This document shows positions 23,041-34,730 of a stretch of 64,000 nt of DNA, one piece after another; the first letter of the stretch is position 1; the number at the start of each line of letters is the position of its first letter. Under the pieces are notes generated by a model, which was given only the letters and a program-made list of their open reading frames with translations, searched no databases and had not been told where the DNA came from. Location of the stretch: assembly GCA_003952965.2 (NCBI GenBank), contig CM025850.1, forward strand, positions 33,769,204 through 33,833,203, read 5' to 3'. This DNA comes from Morella rubra (lineage: Eukaryota > Streptophyta > Magnoliopsida > Fagales > Myricaceae). The position numbers were made by a program, and so were the translations under genes.

Positions 23041-23421
23041 CAAGGGGAGCCCTAAGTGAAACACGTGTCTTGACTGAGGGTGTTTGTCTCCTCGCTTTTG
23101 AAAGTAATTAGAATATGGTTGTGTTAGCGTCAAGGGCAGATTGGTAATCTAACATTGGTGGCAGTCACGTGAGAGACACATTTTGTTGAAATCCGTCTAA
23201 ATTGACACTTAATTACGGTACAGGGTGCAAATCGAAATAATGTATAACTTTATGGGTCCAATGTCTTAAAAATAATACATCGGAGTGTAATGTGTTAACA
23301 CCCATAAATAAAGGGGACAAAGAGTATTAAACCTTTTCTTATTTTTTTTTAAAAAAATGATTATACCCTTAAATGTAACCGACTAAAAACTCAATTTCTG
23401 TTCAATTTGATGGAAAAAATA

Positions 23422-23926
23422 AGGGGTAAAGTTATAGTTAGCCCTATAAGTATGAGTAAAAATCAAATTGGTACATCTAATTATCAATTCGTGATTTGAA
23501 ACCCATAACTTTTGAAAATCATCAATTCTAGCCCCTGTCTAAATTAGGTGTTAAATCCGACGGAAAAAATATAAAATGACCAAAAATGCCCCTCCAAGAC
23601 TAAATTTTTTAAAATAAATAAAAATAATAAAAATTTAAGAAATAAATTAAAAATAAATATATATTTGAAATAGAGTTTCAATAGTTTTATTTAAAAAAAT
23701 TACTTTTTTAAAAAAAATTTATTTTTTTAGTAATTTTATCTAGGAGGGCATTTTGGTCATTTTGCATGACTTTCTGTCGGATTTAACGCCCAATTTAGAC
23801 GCGGGGGGGGGGGGGGGGTCAGAATTAATGATTTTTAAAAATTATGGGTCTAAATCGCCGAATTGATAATTTGAGTATTGATTTGATTTTTGCTCATACT
23901 TATGGGGTAGTTTGTGGTGTAATCTT
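23422..23926. mobile_element. Foldback-like element with ~190-bp inverted arms
   Basis: The left arm (ATAAGTATGAG, AAAAATCAAAT, ATTATCAATTCG, CGTTAAATCCGAC-like blocks) is repeated in inverse in the right arm up to about 23925. A poly-G run lies in the right arm at 23802-23817. Non-coding; related sequence occurs at 8440-8710 and more distantly at 47100-47270. Superfamily unclear, possibly MULE-like. Confidence 0.6.
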
Positions 23927-24112
23927 TCGAAACGTGGTAGTTAGAGATGAGTAGTTTGTGGTGCAATATTTTGGAAACGTGATAGTTTAGAATATAAAAA
24001 TTATATTTTCTTCTAACATTAAAGTATAAGACATATATAATTTTCATATGGAATGAGTCATGAAATGGATAGTAAACACAAGATTGCTTATACAAAATGA
24101 GAACTGGGTACT

Positions 24113-27100
24113 TGTCACGCCCTGTGCCAATACGAACCCCCTAAGTTCACCTATAGATATGGTATGCACACAAGCAAGGATTACAGCACAAATCAGTCCT
24201 ATAAAATTCTGATGTATGACTTAAAAAAAAGGCTTAGCAGAAACGATTAATTGAAAATCGTTTTGAAATTAGAAATTTATTAAGATAAGAAAAATAATAT
24301 TTTTAGGAATTTAACGAAAATGCGACATTTGAAATAATTCTAGGAGTTAAAAAGACGAAGTTAGAAAAAATAACATGAAAGTTATAGGAATGAAATGAAA
24401 GTAAACAAAACCAAATATTGCATCATGAAAGGAGTGGAATAAGAGATTTTTTTTAAAAAAAAAACTATAAATACATGGTTTCACTAAGATCACGAAGTTT
24501 CTGTTTTAGAGAAAAAGATCATTCAAGAGGAATACAAAAGTAAAGAGAAGATAAATATAAAAGCGGAAGCTAACTAAAGCTTTCCGTACTACAACATCTG
24601 TGAAACGTCTAACTAAACCAACTAAAACAAAAAAGTGACCACCGCTGAAGTCTACTCATCTTCCGGCTCAGTGTTGGAGGTTAGGTCGATAATCTCGTTT
24701 CTCCGGTATCCTCCAGGGGGCCGGTGGAAGAGGGACTATGTGTAGGAGGGCTGGGTTGACATTGACCAACCTAAAATCCTCGACAAGGGGAAGTGGGACA
24801 TAGGTGGACCCTTGAGGTACCATTGGGACTCGTACTCCACGTATACATCTAATGTATCCGTGATGTAAATCCATATCTTAACAACTAAGATGTATGAGTC
24901 AATGTCCAAAATTTGCTCGTTCATAAATGTCTTCATTTGTCAGGTCCAATATCCACAACAATACATACAAAATAATAAACAAATAAAAGGGGTGAGTCCT
25001 ACTGACTCAGTAAGGGGGAAAGGGGAACATGATACATAAGAATATAAAATAGAAGAAATCAAAGCAATGAATAATCAACATTGAAGCAAACTCACAATAA
25101 ACAAAAGAATGATGTATGAGCATACAATGCAGAAATAATATATATGTTTCTCAGTCATTTCGCCCTTTTTTTTTTTTTTTTTTTTCCGGTATGAGTGTGT
25201 CCCTATTGCGCTTTGTTCAACCCCTAGAGTCTGAGTTGTGCGTCCCTCTCTCCTCTGAGACTGTCCCATGCCCCGACACTAGGACCCCGATTAGACATGC
25301 ATTGTTCCATCGCCTAGGGATACCAACCACTATTCCTTAGTGGTGGCTTGCACTTCTCAATGTGAATGGTACCGTCACCCAATCTCAGGACACCTCTGGG
25401 TATAGGTTCTTTCCGTCATAACAGTGTTTCCCATACCATGAGATGATTATGCAGTATGACATATCATAAGCATAACAAGATTCACAATTCACATAAGCCA
25501 TTTATAAAATGCATACATGCAACTTTCACATTTTAATGTAAAGACATAGCACATAATGCATTTGAACTTTAATAGAAAATTAAAAGAAAAATAAATATTA
25601 GTACGTACGAATTACGTACTCATTTATGTTCTAATTAATAAAACTTATGACTAAAGTTAATATTGAATGTCCTTCCTTTGATTAAGACAACATTATTTAA
25701 CACGTGTTAAACTACTAAGTTAATTGGAAGTTGATTAACTATTTAATTAAGTAGCATTATTAATACTTAACCATTAACTTTTATTACATTTTAATTCAAT
25801 TATTCTTTATTAATCCACAAGAGGTCGGGCCATGGACCTCATAATTGCCCCAATTTGATCAGATCTGGCATCCTTATTTAAAACTCAATTTTTATTTCAT
25901 TTTAATTAATAATTGTTTAATGGGCCGATTATGACCCTTAATGAGGCCTTATGATTTGGGCCTCGAATTTAATTGGTCTTAGGTCCAAATTTTTACCCTA
26001 GGACCTCTAAACAATGCTTAACACTGCCATGGGCCCATATTTTACATTTGGATGTTTTTACTCCTGATTTTACAGAAATTTCCAAACTGCCCCTGATGGC
26101 CTTTTTTGGTCATTTTTACCTCTTTTTCACATCTTTTCTTCTTGAAATTTTTGGAGCTTTGTCCAGTACACCATAGTAACCTGACTGAATTTTCTTAGAA
26201 CTTAAATCCACATATTTTTCACACAAAAAAAGGCACTACTCAATTGGATACCACATGAATGTTTTTTTTTAAAAAGGCTTGCATGTCATTTATTCTTCCT
26301 CTAACAACACATGCACGAGATATCTAACATATATGGACTCTTTGTCTTCACTAAAACCATGTCCTTACATATCAGTACCGAAACATATCATTAAAGTGAG
26401 AGAACAACTTAAAAACATCAATATTTTTCAAGTAAATGAAAAGAAGAACTTGCAATGCATTTTCCTTTCTTCTTATGGCCAAACCGTGGCCATTTTTTCA
26501 TTCTTTCCAACCAATTCAGTTATTGAAAGTGACTCATTAGCATATAACGTACCGTTCGCACGTTCCCAAAATTTACATGTTAAGGCATTCACGCTATATA
26601 GGTGCATGTAGTCATGAACAAACAAAAAGTTTCATCAGCCATTACATACAACCACAAAGATGCATCTTTCATAAAAAAACAAGAGATTCATCAAAAAACC
26701 AAGAGGTATAAACGTGTGTCACTTGCATCTATAGGGCAATAGCATATTTTCACACAAAACAAGCCAAAATCACATTTTCTCCCACAAAACCCTACATGCA
26801 ACTATACCCTTACCTTCTTATTTCGGTGGATATGGATTCCCAAAGAGACAAAACACCTAAAAGCAATGCAAAAGGTTAGGAAATTAACAAAAATAAAAGC
26901 TAAAAACTCAAAAGCAAGGGGGGACAAGGTGTTGACTGAACCTCCTTTCCTCCTCCTCTCTCTTCTTTCCTTCGATTGCAACTCTCTCTTCTCTTCTTCA
27001 GTTCTTCTCGTTCTCTCTTTTCTCTCTCCTCCTTTCACTTTTGGGCAGATGGGTGTTTCACTCTCAAGTCTCTATCTTCTCTTTAGTCGACAAAACAAGA

Positions 27101-27754
27101 AGGAAAGCAAACCAAGGTGAGCTCCCCCTCTCCTCCTCTAACCTCACACCCTATTTAGCTAGGCAATCATTAGAATCTCTCTATAAATCCATTTTACCCA
27201 CACACATGCAGCCACCGAACTACCCCATAGCCGATGTGTTCTTGCATGTAAATAAGAAAAAAAAAAATAGCCAATATACAAGCATCATGTAGTCAGCTAA
27301 AGAAGAGAGAGAGAAAAGAAAAAGCAACAAGAGATAAGTTGGCATTAAATGCAAGATGCATGCTCAATTTGGCCAGGACATGTGTGCACTACAATTAATT
27401 GCAAGATAAATATATAAAATAAGTGTAAGATAAACATGCTACTTACTATGAATACAAAGCAAGAGATAAAATGAAAGATAAATATCATTTTGAAAGACTC
27501 TTTAATAAAATTAAATCCCCTAATGTAAATAGTGACAAAATATTAACAAGTTGTATCAAACTCAATAAGAAATAATATAAAAACAAATGCGACTACTAAA
27601 TTTTCAAAATTAAGAGAATTACAAATGTGCAAAACAAGTATATTAAAAATAATATATGCTCAAGGAAGAAATAATTTAAACAAAAAAACTCCAATTAGCA
27701 ATATATATAAAATATGTGTCAAATAGGTGAAAAAAATAAGGGAGGGGCGTTACA
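24113..27754. mobile_element. Solo LTR of a Gypsy-like retrotransposon (fossil, 3,642 bp)
   Basis: Begins TGTCACGCCC and ends GGGCGTTACA, the near-inverse termini of many plant Gypsy LTRs (chromovirus/Tekay type). It is flanked by the identical 5-bp repeat GTACT (24108-24112 and 27755-27759). There is no internal gag-pol region and no second LTR, so it is best read as a solo LTR left by recombination. The unusually long LTR length fits that group; family placement is inference. Confidence 0.72.
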
Positions 27755-27914
27755 GTACTTGGGAAGCATCGATTTCAGTTTGGAGACCATATAAAATTCC
27801 CAGTTTCTCACAACTATGCTTTTGAATGCCTCTTGTGAGCCACTTTTGACGACAGAGTAAAAATAAAATAGATAAATACATTTTGTGAGCGTCTGGGGAA
27901 GAGATAAAGTTCAA

Positions 27915-28034
27915 GTCAATGACTGGCATTGTGTCAGCAAGGTGGAGTGGGGGGGGGGGGTGAGGGAGGCAGGAACTGCATGCCTTCTCCCGCCAGGTGA
28001 TATGTGATGACATCTCCTTGGGAATATGTTCTCG
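27915..28034 (+). pseudogene. Relic of a CYP88 (kaurenoic-acid-oxidase-like) first exon
   Basis: In frame, 27915-27947 reads VNDWHCVSKVE, matching [12 protein letters not shown] of the intact CYP88 gene at 41156. After a poly-G run, 27972-28034 reads GTACLLPPGDM then, past two stops, HLLGNMFS, matching [20 protein letters not shown]. Nucleotide identity with 41260-41325 is obvious (CCAGGTGATATG, GGGAATATGTT). Only the first-exon part is visible, so this is the stump of a tandem CYP88 copy, cut off by later insertions. Confidence 0.72.
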
Positions 28035-28710
28035 TGACGCCAATTCCAACATATCATTATGGTTTTTATTGCAAAGGAGAGGATGATTAGGAAGAGATTA
28101 GAAAGTAGAGAGAAAGAATGGACACAAAGATTTTACGTGATTTGACAATGTGTCTATATCCTCAGTTTTGGAATATCAAAATAGGATTACATCATAAAAT
28201 ATTTATAGAAAAATTTTAACCTATAAATTGTTTATCAGCGTTCAATCTATCTATTAATCTTTTAGTAAGAAAGATCACTTAGTTCCCAAAGTTTAACCTT
28301 TTGAGTAACTTTAGTCAATTGGATGTCACGGAAAGGTGATAGATACCACCTACTTGATGGTAGCTTCGCTATTCCGTGCAATGATAGTCTTATTTGTCCT
28401 TTAATTTTAGAAGAATTAGTCCGTTTTGATTTAATTTGAAGTTCTTTGAAATCATTATAAGGGTTAATTATATCAAATAAGAAATTAATGCTATATTCGA
28501 CATTGAGAGTTTGGTATAACTTCAACTTCAAAAGGACTAGTCAAGTTGCTCTTAAAGCTCTTTAGATCAATATAAAACCTAATTCAACTTAGTAAGGTCT
28601 CATTGTGAGACTTGAACCTTATAAAACTCATTTCTCATTCTTTCTATTCTCCCAATACTCCATGTGGGAATCGAGATATTACATTCGTAACTAAACAAAT
28701 TTTATAGTCT
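28035..28710. other. Spacer with retroelement-like sequence
   Basis: No gene. The stretch near 28110-28190 (GATTTTACGTGATTTGACAAT) and that near 28650-28680 (CTCCATGTGGGAATCG) resemble phrases common in degraded plant LTR elements. Too short and eroded to delimit. Confidence 0.3.
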
Positions 28711-28719
28711 TAATAATTA

Positions 28720-28997
28720 GGAAAATTAGCAGTTTAGTTCTTAGGTTTTGGGCACTTTTTCATTTTAGTCCTTCACTTTCAAAATTCAAATTTTTAGTCC
28801 TTGAGTTTTTTTTTTTGACAAAAGCACCAATCCATCAGGCTGCGTTCATATGCTTAATGGAGCTTTCTGACACGTCAGCAAATTTGACACGTGGCAGCCA
28901 GTCACAGACATGCTCACATAATCAAAACGGTGCGTAGAGACATAAATCAAGTAAGAAATGTAAATTTACACTTCCCATCTTAAAACGCAGCACCCAA
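28720..28997. repeat. MULE left terminal inverted repeat
   Basis: Inverse of 39652-39939 over about 280 bp with a few substitutions and indels. It ends at the single left copy of the subterminal unit (ACGCAGCACCCAA). Confidence 0.92.
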
Positions 28998-29766
28998 CTA
29001 AACGCAAAACCTAACTAAATCCTTGTGCAGACTAAACGACTGCTGAGAAAAACGCACCTTTTGCTTCATTAAGCTTACCTGTGCAATCTTCCCCTTCCCC
29101 CCTCCCCGATATTTGTCCCCCTTTTAGTAGGTAAGCCCTAGGCAATAGCAGCAAGCAAAAGACCTTCAAATCTGTCCCCCTTTCTGAGATACTCCTTTCG
29201 TGTAACTCGACGAGCTGATTTGCAAAGGAGGTTTGCCATGTCTGAGCAAAGGTGATACGTTCACCTTTTTTATCAAATTGTTGGCATAAATGGTAATTTA
29301 TCCTTACGAATGGACATCGTACTATAAATGCTAATTTTTTGTCCTAGAAATAAAGAAGAGTTTGAGCTTCTCGGTAATTGTGTCCTACATCTATGGTATA
29401 CACAATTGTTCCTATGTAAGGACGTTGGTATTTCCGTAGCTCAATTAGTTCCCAACAACACGAGTAGGAAAAATTGGATTTTTTGACGCCCTAGAAATGA
29501 AAATGAGAGTCTCACTAGTATCTGTTTCCACTGCTGTGAAATTTAATCATGTCAACCAATTTTGAATGGAAATGACGGTGAATGTTGCAAAAAATAAAAG
29601 AAAAATATAATTGGGAATTTATTGCTGTTGTTATATACCCTCAAATCAAGATATTAAAATATTTATTATTGAATGTTTATATGACTTAAATAAGTGTTAC
29701 TGCATTATGCAGCCAAGCTGTCAGTTTAGGATCATGACTAAGATACTTAGGAAAAACAATACAAGA

Positions 29767-29769
<3 letters not shown>

Positions 29770-29806
<37 letters not shown>
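29770..29806. repeat. (CT)n microsatellite in MULE left arm
   Basis: Uninterrupted CT run in the non-coding left arm of the MULE. Confidence 0.9.
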
Positions 29807-29809
<3 letters not shown>

Positions 29810-30653
29810 ATACTGATCTACTTATCAATTGTTGTGTGTCTCTGTGTGACAGCCGAGATAAATATTTCCACTTTTTTTGTTAGATCACAACGTTATTAGA
29901 TAATGACCTTTGGTAAAGTGCACATGGACTTTGAAAAAGTTATTTGTGTCTCCACTGGTTTGATTCACGCTAGAATGATCACTATATGATAATGAGTTAG
30001 GAATAATGTTCTTATCCATCTGAAAGTATTCTCCATTAGGACACTAGCAATAATTGTGGCTTCTTCCTCCAAGATTTATGGTCCATCCAAACTGTAGCTC
30101 TGACTTTCTAGAAGCCAAAATTGCATTTTCATTGTAGTCGATCTTGTTTACATATCATTTGACTATCCTTTTGAATCTACATGGTTGTACCATAGTTGCT
30201 TGACAAGCTTCGAGAGAAGTGGAGTTTAGTAAAAAAGCAACTATATCCAGCAATGTATTCCACCATATTTGGTGACAAGTATGTAGGAGAAGGCACAATA
30301 GTGCACCATAGATGATTTCGTCTTTTTTTTTTCCTTTTTCTTTTTTGACACATTTCTGGTATAATGGATTAGGAAGACCCGGTGCAACTATTTTGCTTTA
30401 TCCATAATTCTGACCACGTTTGCCCACTGGTGAGGAGTCAAAAAGTATTTTTGGTGCCAAAACACTTCTAGGTGTGGTGCAGTTTTGCCAAACCTCTTCA
30501 TCAATCACCATCACAACATAATTTATTTCTACCTTTGTATTTCTCTTGCATTTTACTATCATTTCAACATATAAGATCATGTTCTTTCATAAATTTCATT
30601 AATGGTTAATGCTTTATTACAGCACGGTTTCGCCTTCGCCAACTAAAGTTAAG

Positions 30654-31077
30654 ATGAGTGGGCCAGATCTTAAGATGCGATGTGGTTGTGGATTAAGAGC
30701 ACCACTTAAAACCTTGTGGATCGATACTAATCCGCAACGGCGTTTCTTTGGCTGTGCATCATATGATGGGAAATCAGTAAGATAATCTTTTTGAGAATTA
30801 ATTTAGGGTACTGTTCTGGTGACTAACCTATCTGTTGCTTTATTTACAGAATGCATGTGGATTTTTTGCATGGTTTGATCCTCCTACATGCCCACGTGGG
30901 ATGGAAGTCGGACGTGATTTAATGAAGAAAGTAAGGGACCTCGAATCTGAGAATAAGGTGCTGAAGCAATCTATGACTTCTCTGAAGCGTTCTATGACTT
31001 CGCTGAAAGTTATGTTGGGAGTGTCGTGGGCTGTTGTTGTCGTTATGGGAGCGTTGTTAATGAGGGCAGCAAAATGA
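30654..31077 (+). CDS. GRF-type zinc-finger, coiled-coil, single-TM small protein carried by the MULE (unit A)
   Basis: Two exons, 30654-30776 and 30850-31077, joined by a 73-nt GT-AG intron, giving 116 aa. Residues ~10-50 form a zf-GRF domain: C10-G-C12, TNPQRRFFGC with C34, and NACGFFAWFD with C44 supply the four zinc ligands. Residues ~62-95 are charged and heptad-like (RDLESENKVLKQ), a likely coiled coil, and 94-112 (VMLGVSWAVVVVMGALL) is one membrane span near the C terminus. The layout matches the small plant family annotated as At4g04775-like, whose function is unknown. It faces the transposase tail-to-tail inside the MULE. Frame intact, so it may be a functional passenger or accessory gene; that is inference. 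Confidence 0.85.
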
Positions 31078-32054
31078 TGTAGTTGGAGTGGCACTTGTAG
31101 TTCAATTCTAATGTAGTCGTGAACCTAGATAGTTGTTGTGATCCTGATGTAGTTGTATTGTATAAACCTATGTTGTAGTACCTTGTCATATAGCTGCTAG
31201 TTTTTGTCCTTTGTAATGGTACCCGGCAGTTTTGACTTGCCATTTTGGCAACTAATTGTAACATCCAGGAATCACGATTTAACTAAATGTATGCACTTTT
31301 AGAGTCTTATCTTTCCTTATTAATGTGTAAATCTATTTGATGCTATTAAAACCAATTGGAGATGTTTGATGGTCTTTATTTGTCTCCAAGTAATCACAAT
31401 AAAAATTGGTTTGTATTTCAGCTTAGCCGGGCATACAGGGCTCAGTCAACCCAAGAGTTTAGACTTTTCCATCATACAACTTTTGCATCAGAACCAGGCG
31501 TTACAATATATCATCAAATTCATTGGAGGAAATTATATGTAATTTCTTACTGGATATAACACCCATTGTGCTGCGTATATACATAAAAAAGTCCAGATGA
31601 TACCCTCATACATAAAGCTGTCCAGATGGTACCCTCATACATAAATCTGTGCAGATTTCTACCAACTATCAAATACATTAAACTAATCTAATCTGAGTTG
31701 CTATATTTCAAAAAGCTTAATTCATCCATTGACACTTCAACACAAGAACTTCAAAGCCCTCATTCCTTCATAAAAAAAATTCGGTTGGAACCTGTAAAAA
31801 CCAACAGATTGTCTTAGAACCAATTGGAGATATTTGAAGCATATCTGAATGATCTGAAAACCTGACTTGAAAAATACCCATACCTGGTCAACTCAGATCT
31901 GACTATACTTCAAACACCAAAAACCAAACTACTCATATCCACAAAATACATACTAGTTCAGTTTCACAAAGTACGAACTGATCCACAAAAAACTAATAGT
32001 TTCCACCATATCCAAACTTCTCCAAATCCACAAAAAACAAAATGCTTCACTTCA

Positions 32055-34200
32055 TCATTGCTTAGATGCTCCAGTACCGAACTCCGGTGGGTCCAGTGGC
32101 ACTGATTCTTGAGTACCCTGCACATGAGACCCATTAATGACTCTGCAACTCAATACACATGAACAAAAAAAAAAAAAGAAGCTTACACAGCTAGTTGTAT
32201 GCACTTGAGCAGCAGCCTCATTGGAAGAATTCCCTCTTCCCCTTCCCTTCCCTATTCCTCTACCTTTTCCTCTCCAACTGACCCGACCTCTACCTTGTCC
32301 TGCAAATGTATTTTGATTAGGGTCTTGCACCAAAAGGGAAAAAGGGTTAAACTAATGGTAGAAATTAAATAATGCATAAAACACATATTACACATAAATT
32401 GCATCCTTACTGCTGAAGCAGTAGTTCCTCCATCAGTGCTCTTTTTTTACTTTTTCTTCCAAACCTTTTTGTTAGGGTTGTCTGGGTGAGGGCATGCACG
32501 TGCATTGTGACCATCTGTGCCGCAGTTGCCACATTTTACAACGTACCCGCAACGACTAATCTTGTATGGACTTTTGGCTCATCTGGTTCCCTCGTCTTGC
32601 CTTTTTAGGCCTCCCCGGCTGAACCCTCGCAATAGGGGGTAGTATGACTGAGTTGACTATCTTCGGCCATGCCTCTGGATCCGAACAACATGTATGCCGT
32701 GCTCGTATGACTTGAAGTATGTCGCCAAGTGGTAGCAGCTTGTGACGTATTCTTCTGGTCGATGTTTACGGAGATAGATGGCAGAACATGCGTGGATACA
32801 TGGTATCCCAGTCAATTGCCACTTTCCACACGAACATGTCATTGCACTCAAGTCAACAATTTGACGAGGGCCATATGGGTGGTCTACTTCAAATTCCAAT
32901 CCATTCTGCCATTGGCATACACAAATTCTCGAATCACTCTTAATTTTCTCCAACATCCTGAATATCTTCGGGCAAAGTGCATTCGGTGTCTGTTGGAGTA
33001 CAGACTCAGCTCCAAGCTTTTTCTTGTGAAACCTATTGAGTAGTTGACGACAAATCGTCTCCAGCATCGTAATCACGGGTTTGTCCCGTGCATCCTTGAT
33101 CCAAGCATTGAATGACTCCGCGAGGTTGTTCGTCAACATATCGCTTTTGGCTTCAACACCGAATGCATGTCTTGACCATAAGGAAGGATCGATCTCCCCA
33201 AGATCCTTATACATATCCGGGCTCATTATCTCAAGCGAATTCATTGCAATGTCAAAGTTTATATGGTTCGAGGCAGTTGCTGTAGCCCATAATACATCCT
33301 TGTACACTTTCCCCTTGTATCCTTTTGACTTCAAATTTGCATGTATATGACGAAGACAACACCTCTTACTAACATGAGAATACTCATTCTCCAATGCAAG
33401 TCCCAAGCCCTACAATAAAACAAACAATTACACTATCATTATCATCCTAATTTCTATGTTAACATGAAGGTCCATATCAAGTTGAGATATTTCATACCTT
33501 CTGCCTATCGCTCATGATGGTCCAACCATGATCAATAGCATCACCAATGTCCTCCAACAACAACCCCATAAACCAAGACCAGGAATCCCTAGTCTCCGCC
33601 TCGACCATCGCGTATGCAATTGGGTACATATCATTGTTTCCGTCTATCCCGATAGCTGCCAGAAGTTGCCCACCGTACTGCCCTTTCAGATGGCACCCAT
33701 CAACACATACAATGGGTCTACAATGCCTGAAACCAACTTTGCATGCAGCAAGACATATGTACATCCTCCTGAAGTGATCACCAGATCTAGTAAGAATCAC
33801 GGTTGTTCCTGGATTCCACTTCTCAAGTGCTAAAGCATATTGACCCGTAAACTTGAATTGCTCAGTTTGATTCCCATGGACCATCAAACGAGCCAACCTC
33901 TTTGTTCTGTAGCATCGGTGTAAAGGCACCTCAATATGGAAGTCTCGACGTATCTGGCCCCTCAATGCCTGAACAGACCAATTAGGATTATCTCTAAAGT
34001 TTGGCAGATACTGGTGCGCCAAGAACTCAACATTGCACTTGGTATTCTCATAATGTGCCCCGCACGTATGCTCTGAAATGAAAGACTTTATCTGAATCCC
34101 GTTATCACCTCTCATCTTCTACGCAAACAAATAAAACTCGCAATCGTCCTCAACACATCGGGCTTGTACCCTGATCTTGTCATTTTTCAATAAAGGTAGT
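32055..34200 (-). pseudogene. MULE transposase, unit A (lacks N-terminal part)
   Basis: Exon 34115-33492 carries the MULE DDE domain start (IVCVDGCHLKGQYGGQLLAA, then YPIAYAMVEAETRDSW) up to MSDRQK. A GT-AG intron (33491-33407) leads to exon 33406 onward with GLGLALENEYSHVSKRCCLRH-type sequence (CxxH), NNLAESFNAWIKDA, and the SWIM zinc finger TCSCGKW...GIPCIHACSAI. A zinc knuckle (CGNCGTDGHNARAC) lies near 32500, and a Gly/Arg-rich tail ends in EFGTGASKQ at 32055. The frame is shifted after the SWIM finger (HGIHVV then divergence) and near the zinc knuckle, and the N-terminal ~250 codons present in unit B are missing. Not expected to be active. Confidence 0.88.
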
Positions 34201-34311
34201 CGAAGTGCTTATGGATGGAGGAAATTATATGTCATTTCTTATCCATAAATTTCATTAATGATTTATTACTCCAATTCAGCACGGTTTTGCCTTCGCCAAC
34301 TAAAGTTAAGA

Positions 34312-34730
34312 TGAGTGGGCCAGATCTTAAATGCATGTGGTTGTGGATTAAGAGCACCACTTAAAACCTCATGGACCGATACTAATCCACAACGGCGTTT
34401 CTTTGGCTGTGCATCATATGATGGGAAATCAGTAAGATAATCTTTTTGAGAATTAATTTAGGGTACTGTTCTGGTGACTAACCTATCTGTTGCTTTATTT
34501 GCAGAATGCATGTGATTTTTTGCATGGTTTGATCCTCTACATGCCCACGTGGGATGGAAGTCGGACGTGATTTAATGAAGAAAGTAAGGGACCTCGAATC
34601 TGAGAATAAGGTGCTGAAGCAATCTATGACTTCTCTGAAGCGTTCTATGACTTCGCTGAAACTTATGTTGGGAGTGTCATGGGCTGCCATTGTCGTTATG
34701 GGAGCGTTATTAATGAGGGCAGCAAAATGA
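34312..34730 (+). pseudogene. Broken GRF-zinc-finger gene copy (unit B)
   Basis: Collinear with 30654-31077, but single-base deletions soon after the ATG (CTTAAATGCATG in place of CTTAAGATGCGATG) and again at the start of exon 2 (GCATGTGATTTTTT) destroy the zinc-finger frame. The C-terminal coiled-coil and membrane part is still readable. It is a decayed duplicate of the intact unit A gene. Confidence 0.85.

Larger units (their letters stand above)
20504..23333. mobile_element. Pack-MULE-like element carrying a host gene fragment
   Basis: Long TIRs: right arm 23045-23333 (289 bp) matches the inverse of 20504-~20556 plus ~20990-21228. Shared blocks are ACACATTACAC, CATTATTTCGATTTGCACC, TTTAGACGGATTT, CTCTCACGTGACTGCCAC and CTTAGGGCTCCCCTTG. 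The flanks TTTTTTTAT (20495-20503) and TTTTCTTAT (23334-23342) form a 9-bp target duplication with one mismatch, as expected of MULEs. There is no transposase; the interior is a spliced-gene-like fragment in antisense. The left TIR is interrupted by ~430 bp and the gene fragment by a hAT element. Confidence 0.8.

Noticed and set aside
24668-25340. Short open frames inside the solo LTR
   Set aside because: No gag or pol similarity; the interval is LTR sequence with a T-run.
27750-28052. 100-codon minus-strand open frame next to the solo LTR
   Set aside because: It is the antisense shadow of the CYP88 first-exon relic and runs through the LTR flank.
32729-33043. Plus-strand open frames opposite the MULE transposase (104 codons, repeated at 36365)
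   Set aside because: They are antisense shadows of the conserved SWIM and DDE exons; duplication of the unit duplicates the shadow.
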